This document shows, in pieces, positions 17,480-26,528 of a DNA stretch of 64,000 bases. Each line of letters begins with the position of its first letter. The stretch's first letter is position 1. The DNA comes from Niallia sp. NCCP-28. Its GTDB lineage: Bacteria; Bacillota; Bacilli; Bacillales; Cytobacillaceae. The DNA lies in contig NZ_BQYJ01000002.1 of the NCBI RefSeq assembly GCF_023168165.1, positions 372,001 through 436,000 on the forward strand. The letters are read 5' to 3'. The notes below the pieces were generated by a model. That model ran no database searches, had not been told where the DNA came from, and worked only from the letters and a program-made list of their open reading frames with translations. Position numbers and translations under genes: made by a program.

Positions 17480-18835
17480 GTGGAGGCAAAAGTAAATAGT
17501 GGACAACAAGCTCTATATAAACAAGAATTAAAGAGATCTTTAACATTCTGGGATTTATTGATATATGGGATGATTTTTATGGTTCCGATTGCGCCATTTG
17601 GAATTTATGGATCTGTTGTTCAAGGCTCTCATGGTATGGTTGCATTAACCTATTTAATTGGTATGGTCGGCATGATTTTTACAGCATTTAGTTATGCGCG
17701 TATGTCGGAAGCATTTCCGATTGCGGGATCAGTCTACTCGTATGCTCAAAGAGGAATTAATGATTCTGTCGGTTTTTTGGCAGGATGGCTGATTTTATTA
17801 GATTATATTTTTATTCCATCGTTATTATACTTAGTAAGTGCAGCAGCATTAAATGCCATTGTGCCACAAATACCTTTGCTCGTTTGGGTAGTTATTTTTA
17901 TCCTGCTTAATACAGTAATCAACATATTAGGCATTGAGTTTACAGCAAAAGCAAATAAAATCATTGTTGTTTTAGAATTAATTATATTGGGTATCTTCTT
18001 AGCAGTAGGTGTGTTTGCCATTTTAAAAGGGGTAAATGGTGCAGAACTGACAGCAAAACCTTTGTATGATGGCGATCATTTTAGCATGAGCCTTGTAATG
18101 GGAGCTGTATCTATCGCCGTTCTTAGTTTTTTGGGATTCGACGGAATTTCTACTTTAGCAGAGGAAACAAAAGAAGGCAGCAAATCCATCGGGAAAGCAT
18201 GTGTTTATTCCTTGCTTGCAGTAGGTGTTCTATTCATTATTCAAACATGGGTAGCAGCATTAATCTGGCCTGATTTTAACTCATTTGAAAATGCGGATGT
18301 AGCTTTTTATCAAATTGCAGAAGTAGCAGGAGGGACATGGCTTAAAGTTTTAACTATTATTGCAACTGCCTTTTCATGGGGCATAGCGAATGCATTAGTA
18401 GCACAAGCTGCTATTTCTAGAGTATTATTCAGTATGGCACGCGATAAAAAGCTGCCAAGCTTTTTGGCAAAAGTGCATAAAAAATATAAAACGCCTTATT
18501 TAAGTACAATATTAATTGCGGTTATTTCATTAGTTGTAACAGTAATTTTCTCGAATAAAATCAATATTTTATCATCTGTTGTAAACTTTGGTGCTTTATC
18601 ATCCTTTTTGTTTTTGCATATTTCCGTTATTAATTATTTTTTAAGAAAAAAACAAAGCAAAGATTATGTCAAGCATCTTGTTATGCCATTAATAGGGTTT
18701 CTTGTGATTGGATATGTATGGATTAATTTAGATCCATTAAGCAAGCAGCTCGGATTTATTTGGCTTGGGATAGGCATCGTCTATTTGATTGCATTAAAGC
18801 TGATGAAAAAAGATACAGGGCTGAAGTTAGAATAG
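17480..18835 (+). CDS. APC superfamily permease
   Basis: 451 residues with 12 predicted membrane segments. APC features are LTFWDLLIYGMIFMVPIAPF near 18, AFPIAGSVYSYAQRGIN near 76, GFLAGWLILLDYIF, and SFLGFDGISTLAEETKEG near 220, the best family signature. It begins at GTG with GGGGGAG in front. It imports an amino acid, amine or related nitrogen compound. Its place directly after an amidase suggests it brings in the amide substrate or a related compound; this is inferred from context. Confidence 0.87.
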   Translation: MEAKVNSGQQALYKQELKRSLTFWDLLIYGMIFMVPIAPFGIYGSVVQGSHGMVALTYLIGMVGMIFTAFSYARMSEAFPIAGSVYSYAQRGINDSVGFLAGWLILLDYIFIPSLLYLVSAAALNAIVPQIPLLVWVVIFILLNTVINILGIEFTAKANKIIVVLELIILGIFLAVGVFAILKGVNGAELTAKPLYDGDHFSMSLVMGAVSIAVLSFLGFDGISTLAEETKEGSKSIGKACVYSLLAVGVLFIIQTWVAALIWPDFNSFENADVAFYQIAEVAGGTWLKVLTIIATAFSWGIANALVAQAAISRVLFSMARDKKLPSFLAKVHKKYKTPYLSTILIAVISLVVTVIFSNKINILSSVVNFGALSSFLFLHISVINYFLRKKQSKDYVKHLVMPLIGFLVIGYVWINLDPLSKQLGFIWLGIGIVYLIALKLMKKDTGLKLE

Positions 18836-19218
18836 AGGAAATTTTATTGATGATTGGTGCAAGGACTATATTATATAAAGAAAAATAGAAATAATCCCTT
18901 GATGGAAGACAGATAGAGAATTAATATCAGTCGACTGGTGAGGGGTTTTTTTAAGAAAAATATTTTAATCTTTTTTAGTAGAGAGATAGTTAGATTTATA
19001 ATGTTAAAAAAAGATAAGCAACCGGAAGTTTTGAGCGCAACAGCTCGTTGGCTGATTATTGGGAAACTAGAGAAATGTCAGCAACTAATAAATCAAAAAC
19101 AATTATTTAGATAATAGAAATATTTCGCGGAATTAGGGAATATCTTCTAGTAATAAAAACTAAATCGAGGTAAAATGGATAACTGATAAGAAAAAATTTA
19201 AATGAAGGTGGTAAACAA
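18836..19218. other. Intergenic region with structured but unassigned DNA
   Basis: About 18897-18952 contains AATCCCTT and AGGGGTTTTTT arms enclosing the palindrome CAGTCGACTG (18928-18937), a possible branched terminator for the APC gene. Around 19030-19088 the pairs GAGC/GCTC and GTTGGCTGA/TCAGCAAC could form further helices. No gene is visible, nor a clear promoter for the downstream efflux gene. Confidence 0.4.
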
Positions 19219-20430
19219 TTGACGAAAGAAAAAGATGCAAAACGGATTAGATTAGCTTTGCTGCTTGGATCTCTTGCCATTTTAGGCCCTTTTACAATCG
19301 ATATGTATTTGCCCTCATTTCCTACGATTGTAGAAACGTATAAAACAAGTGCTTCATTTGTGCAGATAAGTTTAACAACTTGTCTTTTAGGACTAGGCTT
19401 TGGCCAGCTGATTATTGGTCCAATGAGTGATGTACAAGGGCGAAAAAAGCCGTTATTAATTTTTATTGTTTTATATTTTTTAGCATCCTTAGCATGTTCT
19501 TTTTCCCCATCTATTGCTGTATTTATTGGAGCAAGATTTGTGCAAGGATTTGCTGCAGCTGCAGGACTTGTTATTTCTCGGGCAATTGTCCGGGATGTTT
19601 ATAATGGAAGAGAGTTGACAAAGTTTTTTGCTTTATTAATGCTTGTAAACAATCTTGGTCCAATTATTGCACCAGTTGCAGGAAGCAGTGTGCTTGCATT
19701 AACAGAATGGAAGGGCGTTTTTATTTTATTGGCTTTTGTTGGAGTCTTGTTATTTTTTATTGTTTCAACAAGATTAGAAGAAACTTTGCCAGTTGAAAAA
19801 AGGGTGCCGAGCAGCATTTCTCAAACATTAAAAAACTTCGCTTCTTTATTTAAGGATCGTCAATTTATTGGTTATGCTTTAACACAAGGCTTCATTGTTG
19901 CTGGAATCTTTGCATATGTTTCTGGAACTCCATTTGTTTATCAAAACATTTACCATGTTTCACCGCAAGTGTTTAGTTTATTATTTGGAATGAACGGAAT
20001 AGCTTTAATGATGGGAACACAATTAGTTGGTCGTTTCACTGATATTATTCCTGAGAAAACCTTTTTAAAAATAGGTTTATTTATTGCAAATATTGCTGCC
20101 ATCATATTAGTAATAGCAATTCTATTAAAAGCGCCTCTGCTTGCAATTGTTGTCCCAATTTTCTTTTTTGTATCAACAATTGGGATTATCTCGACCACTT
20201 CTTTTTCTTTAGCGATGGAATCTCAAGGACATATTGCTGGAAGTGCTTCCGCTTTATTAGGATTGTTGCCGTTTATATTAGGAAGCATATCCGCTCCATT
20301 AGTAGGAATAGCGGGAGAAAATACTGCATTGCCAATGGGGTTAATTATGTTTTTCGCCAGTTTTATCGCGTTTCTTTCCTATTTTGTTTTGGTGAGGAAA
20401 AGAAAACATGCCATTCCGGCGATTCATTAA
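19219..20430 (+). CDS. Bcr/CflA-type multidrug MFS exporter
   Basis: 403 residues with 12 membrane segments. The Bcr/CflA hallmark TIDMYLPSFPTIV occurs at about 23-35, followed by LGLGFGQLIIGPMSDVQGRKKPL (MFS motif A) near 68 and GAAAGLVISRAIVRDVYNG-like text near 115 (motif C region). These pumps expel bicyclomycin, chloramphenicol or cysteine-type compounds in exchange for protons. It starts at TTG preceded by GAAGGTGG. It stands alone, with its own terminator. Confidence 0.88.
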   Translation: MTKEKDAKRIRLALLLGSLAILGPFTIDMYLPSFPTIVETYKTSASFVQISLTTCLLGLGFGQLIIGPMSDVQGRKKPLLIFIVLYFLASLACSFSPSIAVFIGARFVQGFAAAAGLVISRAIVRDVYNGRELTKFFALLMLVNNLGPIIAPVAGSSVLALTEWKGVFILLAFVGVLLFFIVSTRLEETLPVEKRVPSSISQTLKNFASLFKDRQFIGYALTQGFIVAGIFAYVSGTPFVYQNIYHVSPQVFSLLFGMNGIALMMGTQLVGRFTDIIPEKTFLKIGLFIANIAAIILVIAILLKAPLLAIVVPIFFFVSTIGIISTTSFSLAMESQGHIAGSASALLGLLPFILGSISAPLVGIAGENTALPMGLIMFFASFIAFLSYFVLVRKRKHAIPAIH

Positions 20431-20437
20431 AAGTAAA

Positions 20438-20476
20438 AAAGAAACTGCTAAGTCTTATTGATTTAGCGGTTTTTTG
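20438..20476 (+). terminator. Terminator after the Bcr-type exporter
   Basis: AACTGCTAAGTC pairs with GATTTAGCGGTT (two mismatches) and is followed by TTTTTT. Confidence 0.8.
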
Positions 20477-20523
20477 CCTTCTCCTTGTTTATCTCGATTG
20501 TATTCTTTATAAGTTAAATATAT

Positions 20524-20578
20524 TTGACAAAAAGATAAATTAAATATATATTTGATGCATCAACTATTGATATATCAA
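20524..20578 (+). promoter_or_regulatory. MarR-operon promoter with two palindromic operators
   Basis: TTGACA (20524-20529), 17 bases, TATATT (20547-20552). The perfect 12-bp palindromes TTGATGCATCAA (20552-20563) and TTGATATATCAA (20567-20578) overlap and follow the start site, 15 bp centre to centre. They are probably the operators of the MarR protein encoded next, giving autorepression. Confidence 0.65.
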
Positions 20579-20599
20579 TTAATAAAAGGAGGAGATGGA

Positions 20600-21049
20600 T
20601 TGTCAAATACTTGTTCTACTCATTTGCAGATCTTTTACCAGCTGCAAACGTTAAATAAAAATTTAGCCTGTAAATTTGAATCATGTTTAGGTTCTAGTCC
20701 ATCTCGCATTGAAATATTGCAACAGCTTTATCATAATCAAGAGATCAGCCAAAAGGAACTGCAAAAGATGGTTAAGATAGATAACGCTGCTGTTACCAGA
20801 CATTTAAAACAGCTAGAAGCGGCAAATATGGTTGCAAGAAGAAAAAAAGCAGATGATAATCGAATAACATTGGTTTGTTTAACGGAGGATGGCCGCAATG
20901 CTATTAAAGAATCGCTGCAAGAAAAAGAACAATTTATTGCTCAAACTTTTAAAGATTTTAGTGAAGAAGAACTGCAAATTTTCTTAAAGATGCTTTCAAA
21001 AATAGGAACCAATATTGCAAGTGTAGAAATTCAATCGATTAATAAATAG
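20600..21049 (+). CDS. MarR-family transcriptional regulator
   Basis: 149 residues with a winged helix: EISQKELQKMVKIDNAAVTRHLKQLEAANMV (recognition helix) and wing RRKKADDNRITLVCLTEDG. The frame is open from 20552, but AAAGGAGGA lies seven bases before the TTG at 20600, giving the start MSNTCSTHLQIFYQ. Cysteines near the N-terminus (Cys4, and Cys near 27 and 32) might sense electrophiles or quinones, as in related repressors of nitroreductase operons; that is an inference. It probably represses itself and the two downstream enzymes. Confidence 0.88.
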   Translation: MSNTCSTHLQIFYQLQTLNKNLACKFESCLGSSPSRIEILQQLYHNQEISQKELQKMVKIDNAAVTRHLKQLEAANMVARRKKADDNRITLVCLTEDGRNAIKESLQEKEQFIAQTFKDFSEEELQIFLKMLSKIGTNIASVEIQSINK

Positions 21050-21065
21050 AGAGTGAGGAAAAAAA

Positions 21066-21704
21066 ATGACAACAGAACTAAAAACAAATGATTTTATGGA
21101 AATAATGAAAGGGAGACGTTCTATCCGCAATTATGATCCATCTGTCAAAATAAGCAAAGAAGAAATGCGGGATATGCTGGAGGAAGCAACGACTGCACCA
21201 TCCTCCATTAATATGCAGCCATGGCGTTTTATTGTAATTGACAGTTCTGAGGGAAAAGAAAAATTGCTTCCATTGGCGTCTTTTAACCAAACACAGGTAA
21301 AAACTTCGGCAGCAGTTATCGCTATATTTGCAGATATGAACAATTTTGATTATGCAGAAGAAATTTATTCTAAAGCAGTTGAATTAGGATATATGCCGCA
21401 AGAAGTGAAAGAGCGCCAAATGGCGGCATTTTCCAATCACTTTGCGAAGCTGCCTGAACAGATTAATCGAGAAACTATTTTAATAGATAGCGGATTAGTA
21501 GCTATGCAGCTAATGCTGACAGCAAGAGCTCATGGCTATGATACCAATCCAATTGGCGGGTATGATAAAGAAAACATTGCAGAGACATTTGGTTTAGATA
21601 AAAAACGTTATGTGCCAGTTATGCTGCTTTCTATTGGAAAAGCAGCAGATGAGGGCTATAAATCATACCGTTTGCCGGTCGAAACGATTGCAGAATGGAA
21701 ATAA
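21066..21704 (+). CDS. Nitroreductase-family FMN oxidoreductase
   Basis: 212 residues. FMN-binding motifs are KGRRSIRNYDPSVKIS near 15, EATTAPSSINMQPWRFIVID near 40, and the C-terminal GGYDKENIAETFGLDKK with PVMLLSIGKAADEGYKSYRLP. Such enzymes reduce nitroaromatics, quinones or similar electrophiles with NAD(P)H. It is second in a MarR-controlled operon (16-base gap) and followed by a small monooxygenase-fold gene, pointing to a role in quinone or electrophile stress. Confidence 0.9.
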   Translation: MTTELKTNDFMEIMKGRRSIRNYDPSVKISKEEMRDMLEEATTAPSSINMQPWRFIVIDSSEGKEKLLPLASFNQTQVKTSAAVIAIFADMNNFDYAEEIYSKAVELGYMPQEVKERQMAAFSNHFAKLPEQINRETILIDSGLVAMQLMLTARAHGYDTNPIGGYDKENIAETFGLDKKRYVPVMLLSIGKAADEGYKSYRLPVETIAEWK

Positions 21705-21717
21705 GGGAGAGAGAAAA

Positions 21718-22011
21718 TTGATTATTATTCATGCTACTATGACAGTTAAAGAAGATAAACAAGAGAAATTTATGCAAGAAGTGCAGCAATTAATAGAAGA
21801 TACCAAAAAAGAAGCAGGCAATATTACGTATCAATTGCTGAAAAATATATCAGAAACCAATGTATATACAATGGTTGAAGTATGGAAGGACATGGAGGCA
21901 GTTGCATTGCATAATACAAGTGAACACTTTGTCAGCTTCACTCAAAAGGCACCTAACTTTTTAGCAGCTCCTTTGCAAGTAGATCTATACGATGGCAAAA
22001 AAGTTCAATAA
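21718..22011 (+). CDS. ABM-domain (antibiotic biosynthesis monooxygenase-like) protein
   Basis: 97 residues, a ferredoxin-like fold of the ABM/YgiN type: MIIIHATMTVKEDKQEKFMQ, GNITYQLLKNISETNVYTMVEVWKDMEA, then HNTSEHFVSFTQKAP with the usual His. Family members handle quinols, dearomatise small substrates or act on quinone adducts. It starts at TTG (21718) 13 bases after the nitroreductase stop with GGGAGAG in front; the longer in-frame extension into the nitroreductase gene is rejected. It completes the MarR operon. Confidence 0.83.
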   Translation: MIIIHATMTVKEDKQEKFMQEVQQLIEDTKKEAGNITYQLLKNISETNVYTMVEVWKDMEAVALHNTSEHFVSFTQKAPNFLAAPLQVDLYDGKKVQ

Positions 22012-22018
22012 TGATTAG

Positions 22019-22054
22019 AAAAAAAGAAGATGGATATATCCATCTTCTTTTTTT
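22019..22054 (+). terminator. Terminator after the MarR operon
   Basis: A 16-bp near-perfect palindrome centred on GGATATATCC (AAAAAGAAGATGGATA / TATCCATCTTCTTTTT) with a T tail. Confidence 0.9.
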
Positions 22055-22332
22055 CTAATTTTTTATGTTGAAAACGAGCAGCAATTATCTATAAAAGTTA
22101 GATTTTGTACAACTCCAAACTCAACGTTCATAAAGTTGTAAAATATGCATACTGTTTTTCATAAAAACCTCGCTATAATAAAAATATAAAAGATGTCTTA
22201 AAAATGTAGGTTTATCGATTTAAAGCAAGAAAGTTTTATGGAGAGAAAAGTAGAAAGATATCTTTATATATATGTGAAAAAAATCACAAAATTAAATAAC
22301 TATGGCCCAAAATAAAATTTGGAGGAAATGAC
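22055..22332 (+). promoter_or_regulatory. nirB upstream region with perfect Crp/Fnr-type palindrome
   Basis: TGTGA-AAAAAA-TCACA (22273-22288) is a perfect Fnr/Crp-family box, 45 bases before the nirB ATG. Upstream, TATAAT (22174-22179) may be a -10 box. Alternative -10 boxes after the palindrome are TAACTA (about 22297) and TAAAAT (22313). Because the start site is not certain, the box could serve activation or repression. No good TnrA box was found here. Confidence 0.6.
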
Positions 22333-24738
22333 ATGAAAAAACGATTAGTAATGATTGGAAATGGAATGGCTGGTGTACGTACAGTAGAGGAAATTTTAAA
22401 AAGAGATGCACAAAGTTTTGACATTACCATCATTGGAGATGAAAATCATCCCAATTACAATCGCATAATGCTTTCAAATGTTTTGCAAGGGAAAACAACT
22501 GTTAATGAAATTAATATAAACGATTGGGATTGGTATAAAGAAAATAATATTAACCTATTAACTGGAGAAAAAGTTATTCAAATAGATAGAAAAAATAAAT
22601 TTGTTGCAACAGATCAAGATAAACATATTGACTATGATGAATTGATTATTGCGACAGGATCTAATGCATTTATTTTGCCTCTTCCAGGAAGTGATTTAGA
22701 AGGAGTCATTGGCTTCCGTACAATTGAAGATACAGAGAAAATGATGGAAACAGCAAAAACTTATAAAAAAGCGGTCGTCATTGGCGGTGGACTTCTTGGT
22801 TTAGAAGCAGCGAGAGGCTTAATTGATAGAGGAATGGATGTTCACGTTGTTCATATTATGCCGACTTTGATGGAACAGCAATTAGATGCAGCAGCTGCCA
22901 ACCTTTTAAGAAAAGACTTAGAAGCACAAGGCATGAAATTTTTAATGGAAAAGCAAACAGCAGAAATTTGCGGAGATAATCGTGTAGAAAGCTTAACGTT
23001 TACAGATGGAACTTCTATTGATTGTGACTTAGTTGTTATGGCGGTTGGAATACGTCCAAATGTTGCAATTGCAAAAGAAGCAGGTTTAGAAGTAAATAGA
23101 GCAATTGTAGTAAATGATCATATGGTGACAACTGACGAGTCGATCTATGCGGTTGGAGAATGTGCGGAGCATAGAGGAATTGCCTACGGCTTAGTGGCGC
23201 CGCTTTACGAGCAGGGGATCGCACTAGCTGATCATATAACAGGAAAAGAAGGCAAAGGCTATCAGGGAAGCATCCTTTCTACCCAATTGAAAGTAGCCGG
23301 CTGTGATTTGTTTTCTGGAGGGAAAATTCATGAAGATGATCAAACAGAGGCCATTATTGTTCATGATCAATTTGCTAAAAAATACAAAAAAATTCTTATA
23401 ACAGATAATAAAATTGTTGGGATTGTCCTTTATGGAGATGCATCTGATGGAAATCGTCTTTTCAATATGTTGAAAAAACAAGCAGATATCTCAGAATACA
23501 CCAGTACATCTGTGTTAAGCAGCGGGAATGCTTCTGGAGAAGAGGATTTAGTTGCAGCAATGAGTGCGGAAGACACAGTCTGCGGCTGTAATGGTGTAAC
23601 AAAAGGAACCATTGTCCATTCCATTTTAGAACAAGGATTAACTACATTTGAAGAAGTAAAAGGATGCACAAAAGCTGGTGGATCTTGCGGGAAATGTAAA
23701 CCAATGGTAGAAAGCATTTTAGCGCACACATTAGGAGACAGCTTTGATGCGTCTGCACAAAAAATGGGCATGTGCAGCTGTACAGCACTTACTCGTGATG
23801 AAGTAGTAGCTCAAATTATGGAAAAAGGCTTGAAAACACCGAAAGAGGTGCGCAATGTATTAGGTTTTGCTCATGAAGAAGGATGTTCTAAATGTCGTCC
23901 AGCTCTAAATTATTATATGCGTATGCTTCGTCCAGAAGAGTATGAAGACGATAAAGCTTCCCGTTTTGTCAATGAAAAAATGGAAGGAAATATTCAAAAG
24001 GACGGTACATTCTCTGTTATTCCTCGCATGTATGGTGGAACAACAACAGCAGAAGATTTGATTCGCATCGGGGAAGTAGCACAAAAATATAACGTGCCAT
24101 TAGTAAAAGTAACGGGTGCCAGCAGAATTGGCTTATATGGGGTCAAAAAAGAAGATGTGCCACAAATGTGGGAAGACCTTGGCATGCGTTCTGGCTATGC
24201 TTATTCAAAATCTCTTCGTAATGTGAAATCATGTGTAGGTTCAAGATTCTGCCGTTTTGGCACACAAGATTCATTAGGATTAGGAATTAAATTAGAACAA
24301 GCAATTGAAATGGTCGATACCCCACATAAAATGAAAATGGGTGTAACAGGATGTCCAAGAAATTGTGCGGAAGTGTTGACTAAAGATTACGGAATAGTAT
24401 GTGTTGAAAATGGCTATCAAATTTACTTCGGCGGCAATGGCGGTACAGAAGTGCGTGAATGTGATATGCTGACAACTGTTAAAACAGAAGAAGAAGTTAT
24501 TGCAATTGCTAAAGCATATGTACAATTATACCGTGAGCATGCAAATTATGGAGAACGCACTGCTCCTTGGGTAGAAAGAGTTGGGGCAGAGTGGGTGAAA
24601 GAAACCTTATTAAAAGAAGAAAATATTGCGCCGCTTGTGGAACGTTTTGAAAAAGCAAAAGGAACTTATCAAGAAGCATGGTCTAGTGTTCTGCAAGATG
24701 AAAAGAAAAAGGATATGTATCAAGTAGTAAGAAATTAA
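22333..24738 (+). CDS. nirB: NADH-dependent nitrite reductase, large subunit
   Basis: 801 residues (NasD/NirB). Order: FAD/NAD(P)H oxidoreductase half (GNGMAGVRTVEEIL at 8; GGGLLGLEAARGL near 152; VYAVGECAEH-like ESIYAVGECAEH near 272), BFD-type [2Fe-2S] region (CGCNGVTKG near 416, CTKAGGSCGKC near 443) with a second C-rich repeat, then the siroheme/[4Fe-4S] half (CVGSRFCRFG near 636 and VTGCPRNC near 673). It reduces nitrite to ammonium. GGAGGAAATG precedes the ATG. It leads an operon with nirD, siroheme-synthesis genes and a nitrite channel; no nitrate reductase genes are present. Confidence 0.96.
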   Translation: MKKRLVMIGNGMAGVRTVEEILKRDAQSFDITIIGDENHPNYNRIMLSNVLQGKTTVNEININDWDWYKENNINLLTGEKVIQIDRKNKFVATDQDKHIDYDELIIATGSNAFILPLPGSDLEGVIGFRTIEDTEKMMETAKTYKKAVVIGGGLLGLEAARGLIDRGMDVHVVHIMPTLMEQQLDAAAANLLRKDLEAQGMKFLMEKQTAEICGDNRVESLTFTDGTSIDCDLVVMAVGIRPNVAIAKEAGLEVNRAIVVNDHMVTTDESIYAVGECAEHRGIAYGLVAPLYEQGIALADHITGKEGKGYQGSILSTQLKVAGCDLFSGGKIHEDDQTEAIIVHDQFAKKYKKILITDNKIVGIVLYGDASDGNRLFNMLKKQADISEYTSTSVLSSGNASGEEDLVAAMSAEDTVCGCNGVTKGTIVHSILEQGLTTFEEVKGCTKAGGSCGKCKPMVESILAHTLGDSFDASAQKMGMCSCTALTRDEVVAQIMEKGLKTPKEVRNVLGFAHEEGCSKCRPALNYYMRMLRPEEYEDDKASRFVNEKMEGNIQKDGTFSVIPRMYGGTTTAEDLIRIGEVAQKYNVPLVKVTGASRIGLYGVKKEDVPQMWEDLGMRSGYAYSKSLRNVKSCVGSRFCRFGTQDSLGLGIKLEQAIEMVDTPHKMKMGVTGCPRNCAEVLTKDYGIVCVENGYQIYFGGNGGTEVRECDMLTTVKTEEEVIAIAKAYVQLYREHANYGERTAPWVERVGAEWVKETLLKEENIAPLVERFEKAKGTYQEAWSSVLQDEKKKDMYQVVRN

Positions 24739-24781
24739 GGAAGTTTGCCATAACAATTATCATCCATGGAGGGGAAGCAAA

Positions 24782-25099
24782 ATGAATATAACAAAAGAAG
24801 GGGTAAAAGTAATGAAATTAGCCGATTTGCCAAAACAAATCGGCAAAGAAGTTATGATAAATGGAAAATCAATTGCATTATTCCATTTAACGAACGGAGA
24901 TGTACGTGCAGTTCTTAATTCTTGTCCACATAAAAATGGACCACTAGCAGAAGGCATTGTTTCAGGAGAGTTTGTGTTTTGTCCATTGCATGACTGGAAA
25001 ATCTCTCTTGTAACAGGAGAAGTGCAAAAACCAGATAATGGATGTGTAGAAACATTTGACACACAAATAATTGATGAATATATTTATGTGACGGTGTAA
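24782..25099 (+). CDS. nirD: Nitrite reductase small subunit, Rieske protein
   Basis: 105 residues. The Rieske [2Fe-2S] ligands are seen as C-P-H near 45-47 (NSCPHKNGPLAEG) and CPLHDW near 63-67. It is the NirD/NasE partner of NirB. The start at 24782 has GGAGGGG upstream; a second ATG at codon 11 (MKLADLPKQIG) is possible but less well placed. It sits 43 bases after nirB. Confidence 0.93.
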   Translation: MNITKEGVKVMKLADLPKQIGKEVMINGKSIALFHLTNGDVRAVLNSCPHKNGPLAEGIVSGEFVFCPLHDWKISLVTGEVQKPDNGCVETFDTQIIDEYIYVTV

Positions 25100-25103
25100 A
25101 AAG

Positions 25104-26525
25104 ATGAAAACGAACAAAGGGCATGTAGCATTTGTGGGAGCAGGACCAGGGGATATTGGGCTTATAACCCAAAAGGGGCTAGAATGTTTAAGCAAGGCGG
25201 ATGTAGTTCTCTACGATCGCCTTGCCAATCCAAGATTATTGCGCTACACGAAGAATCACTGTGAATTTGTGTATTGCGGAAAATTGCCAAACAACCATAT
25301 CATGAGGCAAGAAAAAATCAATGAATCTCTTATATATTATGCTTTAAAGGGAAAATACGTTGTACGTTTAAAAGGTGGCGATCCTTCTGTTTTTGGCCGT
25401 GTAGGAGAAGAAGCAGAGGCAGTAGCCAAACAGGCGATACCTTTTGAAATTGTGCCAGGCATTACGGCAAGCATTGCAGCAAGCGCTTATGCAGGAATTC
25501 CTGTAACTCACAGGGAGTGTAGCAATAGCTTTACTATACGTACTGGACATTTTTGTGAAAATAATCACAAATTGAATTATGATAAAAATACAGGTGATAC
25601 TATCGCTTATTATATGGGAGTAAAAGGGTTGGGCACCATCTGCCAAGAGCTGATAGAGCAAGGAAAATCAAAGGAGACAAAAGCTGCTGTTATTCAATGG
25701 GGAACATTGGGCAAACAGAAAGTAGTAGAAGGAACTTTAGCTACTATTGTATCCCTTGTAGAAAAGGAAAATATAACAAATCCTGCACTTACCATTGTGG
25801 GAGATGTAGTAAATTTACGATCTTCGATTGCATGGTTTGAAAAGTTGCCTTTTTACCAAAAAAGAATCATTATTGCTAAATCATCAGCTGGTGAAAGCCA
25901 ATTAGAAAAATATTTTTCGGATAATGGTGCTGAAGTTTTTGCCTTTCCTGCCTTAAAAAAAGTAGATAGAGTGCTTCATCCAACAGAAATAGAAGCAATT
26001 AAGGAAAAAGAAAGATTGATTTTTTTTGCACCTGAAAGTATGGAAGTATTCTTTTCGCAATTTTATCAGCATGGTTATGATTTGCGTGATTTGCCAAAAC
26101 AAATTGAATATGTATCAGAAAAAACGAAAAAAGCGTTAGCAGAAAAAAGGATTAGGGGGCAACAAGCAATTTTTCAGCAAAAGGATGCTTGTATTATAGG
26201 GCCATCAGCAGTTGAATCCAGCAATCAGTATGCACCAAAAAATATTTTTATTATCTCTCATGAAATCAAAATAGATTTCCGTTTTGATGAAATGAATCGT
26301 CGTTTGCTGTCAGAAGATCAATGGCAAACGGTGATATTTCCAAATAAATCTGCAATTGATTATTTCCTCAAAGAATGGGAGAGATTTTCGGCAGATAATC
26401 CCACTAAGCTGATGTTTGCTTATATTGGAGAATCTGTAAAGGAATACGCGATGGAAAAGGGATTTCACTTAATAGATGAAGCGGTGCAGCAAGCATTAGA
26501 AACAAAAGATTGGAAGGTTGAATAA
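25104..26525 (+). CDS. nasF: Uroporphyrinogen-III C-methyltransferase fused to HemD-like domain
   Basis: 473 residues. Residues 1-245 are a SUMT: FVGAGPGDIGLITQKG near 10, DVVLYDRLANPRLL near 35, VRLKGGDPSVFGRVGEEAEA near 85, and VPGITASIAASAYAGIPVTH near 113. It methylates uroporphyrinogen III to precorrin-2, the first step to siroheme for NirB. Residues about 250-473 resemble uroporphyrinogen-III synthase (HemD) but are divergent and may be inactive. It lies four bases after nirD. The B. subtilis equivalent is NasF. Confidence 0.88.
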   Translation: MKTNKGHVAFVGAGPGDIGLITQKGLECLSKADVVLYDRLANPRLLRYTKNHCEFVYCGKLPNNHIMRQEKINESLIYYALKGKYVVRLKGGDPSVFGRVGEEAEAVAKQAIPFEIVPGITASIAASAYAGIPVTHRECSNSFTIRTGHFCENNHKLNYDKNTGDTIAYYMGVKGLGTICQELIEQGKSKETKAAVIQWGTLGKQKVVEGTLATIVSLVEKENITNPALTIVGDVVNLRSSIAWFEKLPFYQKRIIIAKSSAGESQLEKYFSDNGAEVFAFPALKKVDRVLHPTEIEAIKEKERLIFFAPESMEVFFSQFYQHGYDLRDLPKQIEYVSEKTKKALAEKRIRGQQAIFQQKDACIIGPSAVESSNQYAPKNIFIISHEIKIDFRFDEMNRRLLSEDQWQTVIFPNKSAIDYFLKEWERFSADNPTKLMFAYIGESVKEYAMEKGFHLIDEAVQQALETKDWKVE

Positions 26526-26528
26526 CTG

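Noticed and set aside
22137-22153. TGTAAAATATGCATACT as a TnrA box for the nitrite operon
   Set aside because: Three fixed positions of the consensus are wrong; the Fnr-type palindrome is the better site.
24739-25104. Minus-strand frames across nirD
   Set aside because: They are shadows of the Rieske gene, whose ligands are intact.
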